From Venenivibrio stagnispumantis (GTDB lineage Bacteria; Aquificota; Aquificia; Aquificales; Hydrogenothermaceae), in NCBI RefSeq assembly GCF_900182795.1, contig NZ_FXTX01000009.1:1-55395 (forward strand): 55,395 nt of DNA, written 5' to 3'. The notes below the pieces were generated by a model that saw nothing but the letters and a program-made list of their open reading frames with translations, had not been told where the DNA came from and ran no database searches. A program made the position numbers and the translations under genes. Below, piece after piece: positions 36,487-44,375 of the stretch (positions within the stretch are counted from its first letter, which is position 1; each line of letters starts with the position of its first letter).

Positions 36487-37668
36487 ATGAGAATAGGAAC
36501 ACCTCTTAGTTACAATGCTACAAAGATTTTACTTCTTGGTAGTGGGGAACTTGGAAAAGAGTTTGTTATAGAAGCTATGAGGCTTTGCCTTGAAGTTATA
36601 GCAGTAGATAATTACCAATTTGCACCGGCAGCTCAGGTTGCTCATAAATCTTATATTATAGATATGAAAAATCCAAATCAGATAAAAAATATAGTATATA
36701 GAGAAAAACCGGATTTTATAGTGCCGGAAATAGAAGCAATAGATACTGATATATTAGTTGAGCTTGAAAAAGAAGGATTTAATGTAGTTCCCTGTGCAAA
36801 GGCAGTAAAATATACAATGAACAGAATAGGTATAAGAAGACTTGCAGCAGAAGAGGTAGGACTCAAAACATCAAAATATGCATTTGCATCTGATATAGAT
36901 ACATATAGACAAAAAATAAAAGAAATAGGATTGCCGGCAGTTGTAAAACCGGTTATGAGTTCTTCCGGAAAAGGACAATCTGTAGTAAAAACGGAAGAAG
37001 ATATAGATAAAGCTTGGTATTATGCTCAAGAAAATGCAAGAGGAAAAGGTTCAGAAGTAATAATAGAAGAATTTATAAATTTTGATTATGAGATAACTCT
37101 ATTGACAGTAAGAACAAAAAATCAAGGAACTTTATTTTGCGAACCAATAGGGCATATACAGGTAGAAGGTGATTATTGGGAAAGCTGGCAACCTCATCCT
37201 ATGAGTGAAATAGCTTTAAATAAAGCAAAAGATATAGCAAAAAAAATTACAGATGCCCTTGGAGGATATGGTATTTTTGGATGTGAGATGTTTGTAAAAG
37301 GAGATGAAGTTTGGTTTAATGAAATATCTCCAAGACCTCATGATACCGGAATGGTAACATTAATATCTCAAAATATGTCTGAATTTGAAATACATTTAAG
37401 AGCTATATTAGGACTTCCGATAAATATTAAATTGCTTTCTCCTTCTGCTTCTTATTGTTTCCATGCTAAAAGCTACTCTGTAGCCCCTTATTATGAAGGT
37501 TTAGCAGAAGCTTTAGCTATACCGGATACAAAAGTAAGAATCTTTGGGAAACCGACAACAAGACCGAAAAGAAGAATGGGTGTAGCCCTTGCAACAGCAG
37601 ACACAATAGAAGAAGCAAGAGCAAAAGCTAAAAAAGTAGCTCAAACTATAAAAGTAATAGAAGAATAA
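36487..37668 (+). CDS. purT: Formate-dependent GAR transformylase PurT
   Basis: A 393-residue ATP-grasp enzyme that formylates glycinamide ribonucleotide with free formate. The start [25 protein letters not shown] is diagnostic, as are [15 protein letters not shown] and [15 protein letters not shown]. Use of PurT implies that formate, not formyl-tetrahydrofolate, feeds this purine step. A strong terminator follows after 3 bases. Confidence 0.96.
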   Translation: MRIGTPLSYNATKILLLGSGELGKEFVIEAMRLCLEVIAVDNYQFAPAAQVAHKSYIIDMKNPNQIKNIVYREKPDFIVPEIEAIDTDILVELEKEGFNVVPCAKAVKYTMNRIGIRRLAAEEVGLKTSKYAFASDIDTYRQKIKEIGLPAVVKPVMSSSGKGQSVVKTEEDIDKAWYYAQENARGKGSEVIIEEFINFDYEITLLTVRTKNQGTLFCEPIGHIQVEGDYWESWQPHPMSEIALNKAKDIAKKITDALGGYGIFGCEMFVKGDEVWFNEISPRPHDTGMVTLISQNMSEFEIHLRAILGLPINIKLLSPSASYCFHAKSYSVAPYYEGLAEALAIPDTKVRIFGKPTTRPKRRMGVALATADTIEEARAKAKKVAQTIKVIEE

Positions 37669-37671
37669 AAA

Positions 37672-37695
37672 ACCTTACGGTTTAAACCGTAAGGT
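37672..37695. terminator. Bidirectional intrinsic terminator
   Basis: A perfect 24-base palindrome (stem core CCTTACGG/CCGTAAGG around TTTAAA) is followed by AAAATTTTTT on the plus strand and by TTTTTTATTC on the minus strand. It serves purT and the convergent small membrane gene. Confidence 0.9.
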
Positions 37696-37715
37696 AAAAT
37701 TTTTTGAATAAAATT

Positions 37716-37931
37716 TTAACGAACATAAGGATACTTAAGCTCTTCTTTAGATTTAGTCTTTTTAGCCTCTTCAACAATTTCATCTATTTTTGATTTTGGA
37801 TGGCTAAATAGCGAATAAACAAGAGAAAAAATCATTAATCCGGTATAAATAAAAATAAAAACACCGGCTACCGGTAAAACAATCCACCATAAAAGATAAG
37901 CAAACATAACAACGAAAACTAAAGAAAACAT
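37716..37931 (-). CDS. Small membrane protein, unknown
   Basis: A 71-residue protein with two hydrophobic segments (residues 3-40) and a charged C-terminal tail (KIDEIVEEAKKTKSKEELKYPYVR). It follows the prenyltransferase gene by 26 bases on the same strand. No recognised family. Confidence 0.55.
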   Translation of the reverse strand: MFSLVFVVMFAYLLWWIVLPVAGVFIFIYTGLMIFSLVYSLFSHPKSKIDEIVEEAKKTKSKEELKYPYVR

Positions 37932-37957
37932 ATTAGTAATACACTCCTATGAAAAAT

Positions 37958-38830
37958 CTATAGTTTTAAATACACATCAAAAATTACAAATATAAAGTAG
38001 AAAATGCTAATATATCCGTTTATGGTAAAAAATGCTTTATTTATTTTTGATAAATCATTTTCTTTTATTAAAAGATGTTCATATAATAAAAATGTAGATA
38101 AAATAAACACTCCAATAAAATATATTTTACCCATATCTGCATAAATTCCGGTTAAAATTATAAATAAAAATGTTAAAAAATGAAAAAATCTTGCAAATAT
38201 CAAAGATTTTTTAACACCAAATTTTGCCGGTATAGAATGAATGCCATATTTTCTATCAAATTCTATATCCTGTAGAGCATAAAGAATATCAAAACCGGAA
38301 ACCCAAAAAGCCATTCCAAGTCCTAAGAATACCATAGAAGGCTCTACATTACCTTTTAAAGCAATAGAAACAGCTATTGGAATTAAAAAATAAACAATTC
38401 CAAGTAAAAGATGGACAAAATTAGTAAATCTTTTTCCAAGTGGATATAAAATAAGAAAAAATAAAGCAACCGGTGAAAGTAAAAAAGCTAACTTATTTAG
38501 CATATAAGCAGAAAAAATCAAAACAATAGAAGATAAAACACCAAGAATTAAAAGTTCATAATCCTTTATTGCACCGGTAACAGATGACCAATTTTTTGTT
38601 CTTGGATTTAACTTATCAAAAGGTAAATCAAAAAATCTATTAAAAGCCATTCCGGCAGTTCTACCGGCAATAATAGCAATAGTTATCCAAAATAATTTAT
38701 AAAAAGATGGAAAACCTTTTTCTAAAATAAAGATAGCAGATAACCCAAAAGGCAACGCAAAAATCGTATGACTAAACTTTATAACCTCTAAGTAAGCTTT
38801 TATTTTTTTTAAAAAATTTTCCATTTGCAT
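37958..38830 (-). CDS. UbiA-type prenyltransferase, probably MqnP of the menaquinone pathway
   Basis: A 290-residue membrane protein with about eight helices. The two Asp-rich motifs are NRFFDLPFDKLNPRT and DILYALQDIEFDRKYG. UbiA-type enzymes next to a futalosine pathway (mqnC in this window) usually act as MqnP. True 4-hydroxybenzoate transferase is an alternative. The start could be 38830 or the ATG two codons on. It is divergent from the helicase gene. Confidence 0.8.
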   Translation of the reverse strand: MQMENFLKKIKAYLEVIKFSHTIFALPFGLSAIFILEKGFPSFYKLFWITIAIIAGRTAGMAFNRFFDLPFDKLNPRTKNWSSVTGAIKDYELLILGVLSSIVLIFSAYMLNKLAFLLSPVALFFLILYPLGKRFTNFVHLLLGIVYFLIPIAVSIALKGNVEPSMVFLGLGMAFWVSGFDILYALQDIEFDRKYGIHSIPAKFGVKKSLIFARFFHFLTFLFIILTGIYADMGKIYFIGVFILSTFLLYEHLLIKENDLSKINKAFFTINGYISIFYFIFVIFDVYLKL

Positions 38831-38864
38831 TTTTCAAAAAATATTATATACTATATATCATCAA

Positions 38865-38931
38865 AAGAGGAAAAAATCCTCAAAGTATATCAGGTAGGGG
38901 TAATCTGATAATCAGAAGATTCTTTCCTCTT
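38865..38931 (+). promoter_or_regulatory. Long hairpin in the DEAD-box helicase leader
   Basis: GAGGAAAAAATC (38867-38878) pairs with GATTCTTTCCTC (38918-38929) at 11 of 12 positions, extended by two A-T pairs. An inner ATCAG/CTGAT hairpin lies within. A TATACT-like -10 is at about 38847-38852. The arm ends 29 bases before the helicase ATG, so folding could control translation or act as an attenuator. Confidence 0.5.
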
Positions 38932-38958
38932 AAAAATTTATTTTAGGAGGACATTTTT

Positions 38959-40137
38959 ATGTCAGAAAAAACATTCAAAAATCTTGGTATTTCTCAGGAG
39001 ACATTAGCTTCTATTGAAAAAATGGGATATACCCATCCAACAGAAATTCAAGAAAAAGCTATTCCGGTAGTTATGCAGAAAAAAGATGTAGTAGCCCAGG
39101 CTCAGACAGGAACAGGAAAAACAGCGGCTTTTGGAATTCCAATAGTTGATATGGTAAATCCAAAACAGAAAAAAATTCAAGCTCTCGTTTTAGTCCCAAC
39201 AAGAGAACTTGCTATCCAAGTAGCAAAAGAAATTAAAGATTTAGGTAAATTTAAAAAAGTTTTTGTATTGGCAGTTTATGGTGGAAAATCTATAAAACAC
39301 CAAATAGATTTTCTTAAAAAAGGTAGCGATGTGGTAGTAGTTGGAACACCCGGAAGAGTAAAAGATTTAATAGAAAGAGGACATCTAAAACTTGATAATG
39401 TAAAAATATTTGTTTTAGATGAAGCAGACAGAATGCTTGAAATGGGTTTTATAGAAGATATTGAGGATATTATGAATGAACTTCCGGAAAATAGACAAAA
39501 TCTTTTATTCTCTGCAACAATGCCAAAAGCTATATTAGAACTTGCAGAAGAATTTTTAAATCCGGATTACGAAACTATAAGAATAAAACCGGAAGAAGTA
39601 ACGGTAGATAGAATAAAACAGATAGCTTACAAAGTAGATGAAAAAGATAGATTTGAAAAACTTAAAGAAATCTTAAATGAAAACAAAGATGTAAAAACAA
39701 TAATCTTTACACAAACTAAGAAAATGGCAGATGAAGTTGCAAACAAATTGCAGAAAGAAGGTTTTAATGCTTCTGCAATACATGGTGATTTTTCTCAAGC
39801 AAAAAGAGAAAATGTATTAAAACGTTTTAGAACAGATAATTTAAAGATACTTGTTGCAACAGATGTAGCAGCAAGAGGACTTGATATTAAAGGTGTTGAC
39901 CTTGTAATAAATTATGAACTTCCAAGAGATGTGGAAAGCTATATACATAGAATAGGTAGAACCGGTAGAGCCGGAAGAGAAGGAGTAGCTATATCTATAT
40001 TCACACCATCAGAAGAAAGACAATTTAAAAACATAAAATCTAAAACAAAGGCAAATATTGAGCTGATTAATCAATCCTCAGAAAAAAGTTTTGAAGAAAA
40101 ACCAAAGAAAAGAATTTTCAAAAAAATCAAAAGATAA
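38959..40137 (+). CDS. DEAD-box ATP-dependent RNA helicase
   Basis: A 392-residue helicase with the full motif set: Q motif (GYTHPTEIQEKAIP), AQTGTGKTAAF (I), PTRELAIQV (Ia), VLDEADRML (II, DEAD), SATMP (III), TDVAARGLDI (V) and HRIGRTGRAGR (VI). A short basic tail (KKRIFKKIKR) could bind RNA. It resembles CsdA/DeaD/RhlE-class enzymes, which unwind rRNA or mRNA structure and are often cold-induced. It has its own leader hairpin and terminator. Confidence 0.95.
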   Translation: MSEKTFKNLGISQETLASIEKMGYTHPTEIQEKAIPVVMQKKDVVAQAQTGTGKTAAFGIPIVDMVNPKQKKIQALVLVPTRELAIQVAKEIKDLGKFKKVFVLAVYGGKSIKHQIDFLKKGSDVVVVGTPGRVKDLIERGHLKLDNVKIFVLDEADRMLEMGFIEDIEDIMNELPENRQNLLFSATMPKAILELAEEFLNPDYETIRIKPEEVTVDRIKQIAYKVDEKDRFEKLKEILNENKDVKTIIFTQTKKMADEVANKLQKEGFNASAIHGDFSQAKRENVLKRFRTDNLKILVATDVAARGLDIKGVDLVINYELPRDVESYIHRIGRTGRAGREGVAISIFTPSEERQFKNIKSKTKANIELINQSSEKSFEEKPKKRIFKKIKR

Positions 40138-40144
40138 TCTCTAC

Positions 40145-40178
40145 TTTCCTCCATCCTCTGTGATAGGGGAAATTTTTT
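40145..40178 (+). terminator. Intrinsic terminator of the helicase gene
   Basis: TTTCCTC (40145-40151) pairs with GGGGAAA (40166-40172), including one G-U pair, and is followed by TTTTTTC. It lies 8 bases after the stop codon, which separates the helicase transcript from the RNA candidate downstream. Confidence 0.65.
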
Positions 40179-40195
40179 CTTATTAAAAATTACAG

Positions 40196-40223
40196 TTGTA
40201 TTTTTTTTATTTTAGTATATACT
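40196..40223 (+). promoter_or_regulatory. Promoter of the candidate small RNA
   Basis: TTGTAT (40196-40201) and TATACT (40218-40223) are 16 bases apart, placing a start at about 40230. Confidence 0.5.
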
Positions 40224-40229
40224 ATTATT

Positions 40230-40325
40230 TAGTTAATGTTTATTAACCAAGCATTAATATCCCTCCTTTCCCACGGCTTACCTCCTATAATCTCCCTCTC
40301 CAAAAAGAGAGGGAGGTTTTTCTTT
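40230..40325 (+). ncRNA. Candidate C-rich small RNA
   Basis: A transcript of about 96 bases can be drawn from the promoter at 40196-40223 to a strong terminator: CTCCCTCTC (40292-40300) and GAGAGGGAG (40307-40315) with a 6-base loop, then TTTTTCTTTTTTT. The 5' part has a GTTAAT/ATTAAC hairpin. Between the two hairpins lie two unpaired stretches, CCCTCCTTTCCC and ACCTCCT, complementary to the GGAGG ribosome sites used throughout the window. No open frame with a start is convincing. The alternative is that this is only the leader of hom with an attenuator. Confidence 0.5.
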
Positions 40326-40365
40326 TTTTGATATAATTTTTATATAAAAGTTCGGAGGTTTTTGT

Positions 40366-41694
40366 TTGAAAACAATAAATGTTGCTATTGTAGGGTATGG
40401 TGTTGTTGGGAATGGTGTAGCTAAAATTTTAGAAGAAAAAAGAGAGTTAATCAGAAAAAAATCAAATGTTGATATAAATTTAAAAAAAGTATTCACAAGA
40501 AACTGGAATAAAAAATTTCCTTATGAAATAGACAAATCAAAAAGGGTAAATTCAATAGATGATATATTAAATGATGAAGATATTGATATAATTGTTGAAG
40601 TTGTAGGTGGAATAGAATTTCCTTATAAATTAATGATGGAAGCTATCAATAAAAATAAAAATATTGTAACTGCAAATAAAGCACTTCTTGCAGAAAAAGG
40701 AAAGGAAATTTTCAAAGAAGCAGAAAAAAAGAATATCAGAATAGGTTTTGAAGCAGCAGTAGCAGGCGGGATACCAATAATAAAAGCATTAAGAGAAGGG
40801 CTTATAGCAAATAATATAAATAAAATTTATGGTATTTTAAATGGAACTACAAATTATATATTAACAAGTATGTATAAGGAAGGAAAAGATTTTAAAACTG
40901 CTTTATCAGAAGCTCAAAAAGAAGGATATGCAGAAGCAGACCCAACCCTTGATATAAACGGAACAGATGCTGCCCATAAAATAGCTATATTGTCATCTCT
41001 TGCATTTGGTGGATATGTAGATTTTTCAAAAATATATAAAGAAGGAATAGAAAATATAGATATACTTGATATAGAACTTGGAAAAGAGCTTGGATATATA
41101 TTAAAGCTATTAGCAATAGGTAAAGCCCACGGAGAAGAGGTTGAGATAAGAGTAAATCCTACATTTTTACCGGCTAATCATCCTTTATCTAAGGTTGATG
41201 GAGTGTTTAATGCAGTAATGGTTGAAGGAGATAGTGTTGGAGAAACTATGTTTTACGGAAAAGGAGCCGGAAGCCTACCAACAGCAAGTGCAGTAGTTAG
41301 TGATATTGTAGATATTGCAAAAAGTATATCCTTAAATATAGGTAGAGAGATAGAAATAACATCTTTAAATTGGCAACATAAAGATTTAAATCTTACAAAG
41401 GTAAAAGATTTCTTTACAAGATATTATGTAAGATTTACTGTTCCTGATATTACCGGTATTCTTGCAAAAGTTGCAACAATTTTTGCAAAATATAATATAA
41501 GTATAGCGGCAGTTATCCAAAAAGAAAAAGTATTGCAAAAATATCAGAAAAATGATGAAAAGATAGTTCCACTTGTTATATTAACCCATACTGCTTCTGA
41601 AAATAGTATCCAAAAAGCAATAAAAGAGATAGAAGAAAATAATTTAACCAGAGAGAAAACAGTATTAATAAGAGTAGAAGATGAAGATAGATAA
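40366..41694 (+). CDS. hom: Homoserine dehydrogenase
   Basis: A 442-residue NAD(P)-dependent enzyme with the nucleotide loop VGYGVVGNGVAK at the N terminus, the catalytic core (GILNGTTNYILTSMYKEG, EAQKEGYAEADPTLDINGTDAAHK) and a C-terminal ACT domain (RFTVPDITGILAKVATIFAKYNISI), suggesting threonine feedback. The start is TTG with a GGAGG site 7 bases upstream. It overlaps the transporter gene by 14 bases. Confidence 0.94.
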   Translation: MKTINVAIVGYGVVGNGVAKILEEKRELIRKKSNVDINLKKVFTRNWNKKFPYEIDKSKRVNSIDDILNDEDIDIIVEVVGGIEFPYKLMMEAINKNKNIVTANKALLAEKGKEIFKEAEKKNIRIGFEAAVAGGIPIIKALREGLIANNINKIYGILNGTTNYILTSMYKEGKDFKTALSEAQKEGYAEADPTLDINGTDAAHKIAILSSLAFGGYVDFSKIYKEGIENIDILDIELGKELGYILKLLAIGKAHGEEVEIRVNPTFLPANHPLSKVDGVFNAVMVEGDSVGETMFYGKGAGSLPTASAVVSDIVDIAKSISLNIGREIEITSLNWQHKDLNLTKVKDFFTRYYVRFTVPDITGILAKVATIFAKYNISIAAVIQKEKVLQKYQKNDEKIVPLVILTHTASENSIQKAIKEIEENNLTREKTVLIRVEDEDR

Positions 41695-43069
41695 AAAAAC
41701 GGCAGGATTAATATTTGCACCTTTAATAGCAACTTTATTATATATAGCTCCTTATGATATACCTATCCCTGCAAAAATAACTTTATCTATAATTGTTTTT
41801 TGTGTGATATTATGGCTAACAGAGCCAATACCTGTATCTATTACTGCACTGATTGGTGTATCAATAGCAGTTCTTACCGGTGTTATTGATATAAAAGATG
41901 CTTTTTCCGGTTTTTCAAATCCGGTTATAATTCTATTTATAGGAAGTTTTTTAATAGCTTATGCAATGTCAAAACATGGTGTTGATAGAAAAATAGCTTT
42001 AAGATTTTTATCAAATGAGATATTTTTGAAAAATTCTATATCCATAATAATAGGATTTAGTTTAATATCATTTCTTATATCTATGTGGATAAGTAATACT
42101 GCTACAACTGCTATGCTACTTCCAATGGCAATTGGTGTTATAAATTTATTAAAAGAAAAAAATGTCAAAGGAATAAAAAATTTCAGTGCATATATACTTT
42201 TGACGATTGCTTTTGGAGCTTCTATTGGAGGCGTTGCAACAATAGTTGGTTCTCCTACAAATATAGTTGGTGTTGGATTTTTAAGAGAAGAAGGATATAA
42301 AATAACATTTTTAGATTGGATAAAGATAGCTTTTCCAATAGCTGTTTTTATGTATTTGGTTATGATTTTATATACAAAATTTAAAATAAGAAATATAGAG
42401 CTTGATTATCAAGCTGTAAAAAATATTATATTTTCTTCAAAAAAAGAGAATTTTAATAAAACCGATATAAAAATTATCCTCGCTTTTGGATTGGCAATTT
42501 TTTTATGGTTTTTATCAGCAGTTATTGATATTCCGGAAAGTTTAGTTGCATTATTATCTGCTTCTTTATTATTTATATTAAAAGATGAAGAAAAAAATCC
42601 TATTTTAACTGCTGAAGATATAAAATCTGTTGATTGGGATACAGTTTTATTATTTGCCGGTGGATTATCTCTTGGAAATATAATATCTAAATCCGGTTTA
42701 GCAAAATATATTGGTGAAAAAATAAGTATCCTTTTCTCAAAAGAGGATATATTGTTATTGCTTATTTTCTTTATTATATTAACAGTTTTAATTACAGAAA
42801 TAAGCTCAAATACAGCTACAGTAATAACATTTGCTCCTATTGTTATTGCAGTATTAAAGGAGTATAATATAGATATATTCTACCCTGTATTATTTGTTGT
42901 ATTTGCTTCAAGTTTTGCATTTATGTTACCGGTTGCAACGCCACCTAATGCTATTGTTTATGGCACAAAATATATTAAACTTTCACAGATGATTAAATTT
43001 GGATTGGTTTTAGAAATAGCAGGAATTGTTATTTTATCTTTATTATTAATACTATTTATAGGAGTGTGA
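41681..43069 (+). CDS. DASS/SLC13-type anion transporter
   Basis: A 462-residue protein with about twelve membrane segments, of the divalent anion:sodium symporter family. Both repeats carry the SNT-type motif: WISNTATTAMLLP in the first half and EISSNTATVITFAP in the second. The loops GSPTNIVG and ATPPNAIVYGT complete the substrate/ion site. The substrate (sulfate, or C4-dicarboxylates) cannot be told from sequence. It is coupled to hom and lies 1 base before the nudix gene. Confidence 0.9.
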   Translation: MKIDKKTAGLIFAPLIATLLYIAPYDIPIPAKITLSIIVFCVILWLTEPIPVSITALIGVSIAVLTGVIDIKDAFSGFSNPVIILFIGSFLIAYAMSKHGVDRKIALRFLSNEIFLKNSISIIIGFSLISFLISMWISNTATTAMLLPMAIGVINLLKEKNVKGIKNFSAYILLTIAFGASIGGVATIVGSPTNIVGVGFLREEGYKITFLDWIKIAFPIAVFMYLVMILYTKFKIRNIELDYQAVKNIIFSSKKENFNKTDIKIILAFGLAIFLWFLSAVIDIPESLVALLSASLLFILKDEEKNPILTAEDIKSVDWDTVLLFAGGLSLGNIISKSGLAKYIGEKISILFSKEDILLLLIFFIILTVLITEISSNTATVITFAPIVIAVLKEYNIDIFYPVLFVVFASSFAFMLPVATPPNAIVYGTKYIKLSQMIKFGLVLEIAGIVILSLLLILFIGV

Positions 43070-43070
43070 G

Positions 43071-43496
43071 ATGAGCATAAAATGGGAATTTTCAGCAGGT
43101 GGTATTGTTTTTAAAGAGGAAGATAACAAAATATATGTTTTATTAGTCAGAACCAAGGATAGATGGTCTTTTCCAAAAGGAAATATTGAAAAAACAGAAT
43201 CTAAGGAAAATGCAGCTGTAAGAGAAATAAAAGAGGAAACAGGCATAGAAGGAGAGATTATAGATTATCTTGGAAATGTTGAATATTATTACAGAAAAGG
43301 GATAGATACTATCCATAAATTTGTTTATTATTATCTACTTAGATATAAAGGTGGAGAGATAACACCACAAAAAGAAGAGATAGATGAAGCAGTTTTCGTT
43401 TCAATAGAAGAAGCAGAAAAACTCCTTTCTTTTGATAAAGATAAACAATTTTTAAAAAAAGCAGAAAATATCATTAAAACATTAATAACCAAATGA
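43071..43496 (+). CDS. NUDIX hydrolase
   Basis: A 141-residue hydrolase with the full NUDIX box at residues 37-59 (GNIEKTESKENAAVREIKEETGI, fitting G-5x-E-7x-REUxEExGU). The SAGGIVFKEED start and the FPKGN segment resemble diadenosine polyphosphate hydrolases (MutT/ApaH-type). The stop overlaps the start of the next gene by 4 bases. Confidence 0.92.
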   Translation: MSIKWEFSAGGIVFKEEDNKIYVLLVRTKDRWSFPKGNIEKTESKENAAVREIKEETGIEGEIIDYLGNVEYYYRKGIDTIHKFVYYYLLRYKGGEITPQKEEIDEAVFVSIEEAEKLLSFDKDKQFLKKAENIIKTLITK

Positions 43497-44374
43497 AAGA
43501 GTTTTTAATAAAATCAATTTTTAAATATTTTTCTTCAATTAGTAGAGAAAAAGCCTTAAAAAGAGCAAATCAGATTGGTAATTTATTATGGAAACTCGGT
43601 TATAGAAAAGATGTTATATTTAAAAATTTAGATATAGCATTTCCGGAAAAAGATAAAAATTGGAAAGAAAATATAGCAAGATTATCACTTATAAATATCA
43701 GTAGAGTATTAATAGAATTTCCAAGACAACCCGAGTATGTAAAATCCGGTTATATTAAAGAGATATTTAAAATCACGAAAGGATTAGATATTGCAAAAGA
43801 ATATAAAAAAGATGGGTTTATATTTGTATCTGCCCATATAGGAAGTTGGGAGATGTGTGGAGCCGGTTTATCTGCATATTTAGATGGTATATCAAGCCTT
43901 GCTTATAGACAAAAAGATGAAAAAATAAATAAGTTAATAACTGATATAAGAACAAATAGTGGAATAAATATAATCTTCCACGACCAACCTATGAAAACAT
44001 TTATAAATTTACTTCAGGATAAAAAAATAATTTCTTTCCTTGTTGACCAAAATGCATTGGCACATAGGGGAAATTTTGTTAATTTTTTCGGTATAAAGGC
44101 ATCTACCGTTAATTTTCCTGCAAAACTTGCTATCAAGTATAAAAAGCCGGTTTTATTTGCTTATGATTATTTTGATGAAAAAGAAAAAATTTATAAATGT
44201 GAAATACAAGAAGTTAATTATAAAATAACTGGAAATTTTGAAGAAGATGTATTAAATTTAACACAGGCTTATACAAAAAAAGTAGAAGAAGCCGTCAAAA
44301 AACATCCTGACCAATATTTATGGACACATAAAAGATGGAACACAAGACCGGAGGGAGAAGAAAAGATATATTAA
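43493..44374 (+). CDS. LpxL/HtrB-type lipid acyltransferase
   Basis: A 293-residue membrane-associated acyltransferase of the lipid A late-acyltransferase family, with the catalytic HIGSWE (H-4x-E) motif, a DQNALAHRGNFVNFFG segment and the PDQYLWTHKRW end. It probably adds a secondary acyl chain to lipid A, although no other lpx gene is here. It lies 1 base before the ligase-acyltransferase fusion, pointing to a shared role in envelope lipid acylation. Confidence 0.85.
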   Translation: MKEFLIKSIFKYFSSISREKALKRANQIGNLLWKLGYRKDVIFKNLDIAFPEKDKNWKENIARLSLINISRVLIEFPRQPEYVKSGYIKEIFKITKGLDIAKEYKKDGFIFVSAHIGSWEMCGAGLSAYLDGISSLAYRQKDEKINKLITDIRTNSGINIIFHDQPMKTFINLLQDKKIISFLVDQNALAHRGNFVNFFGIKASTVNFPAKLAIKYKKPVLFAYDYFDEKEKIYKCEIQEVNYKITGNFEEDVLNLTQAYTKKVEEAVKKHPDQYLWTHKRWNTRPEGEEKIY

Positions 44375-44375
44375 A

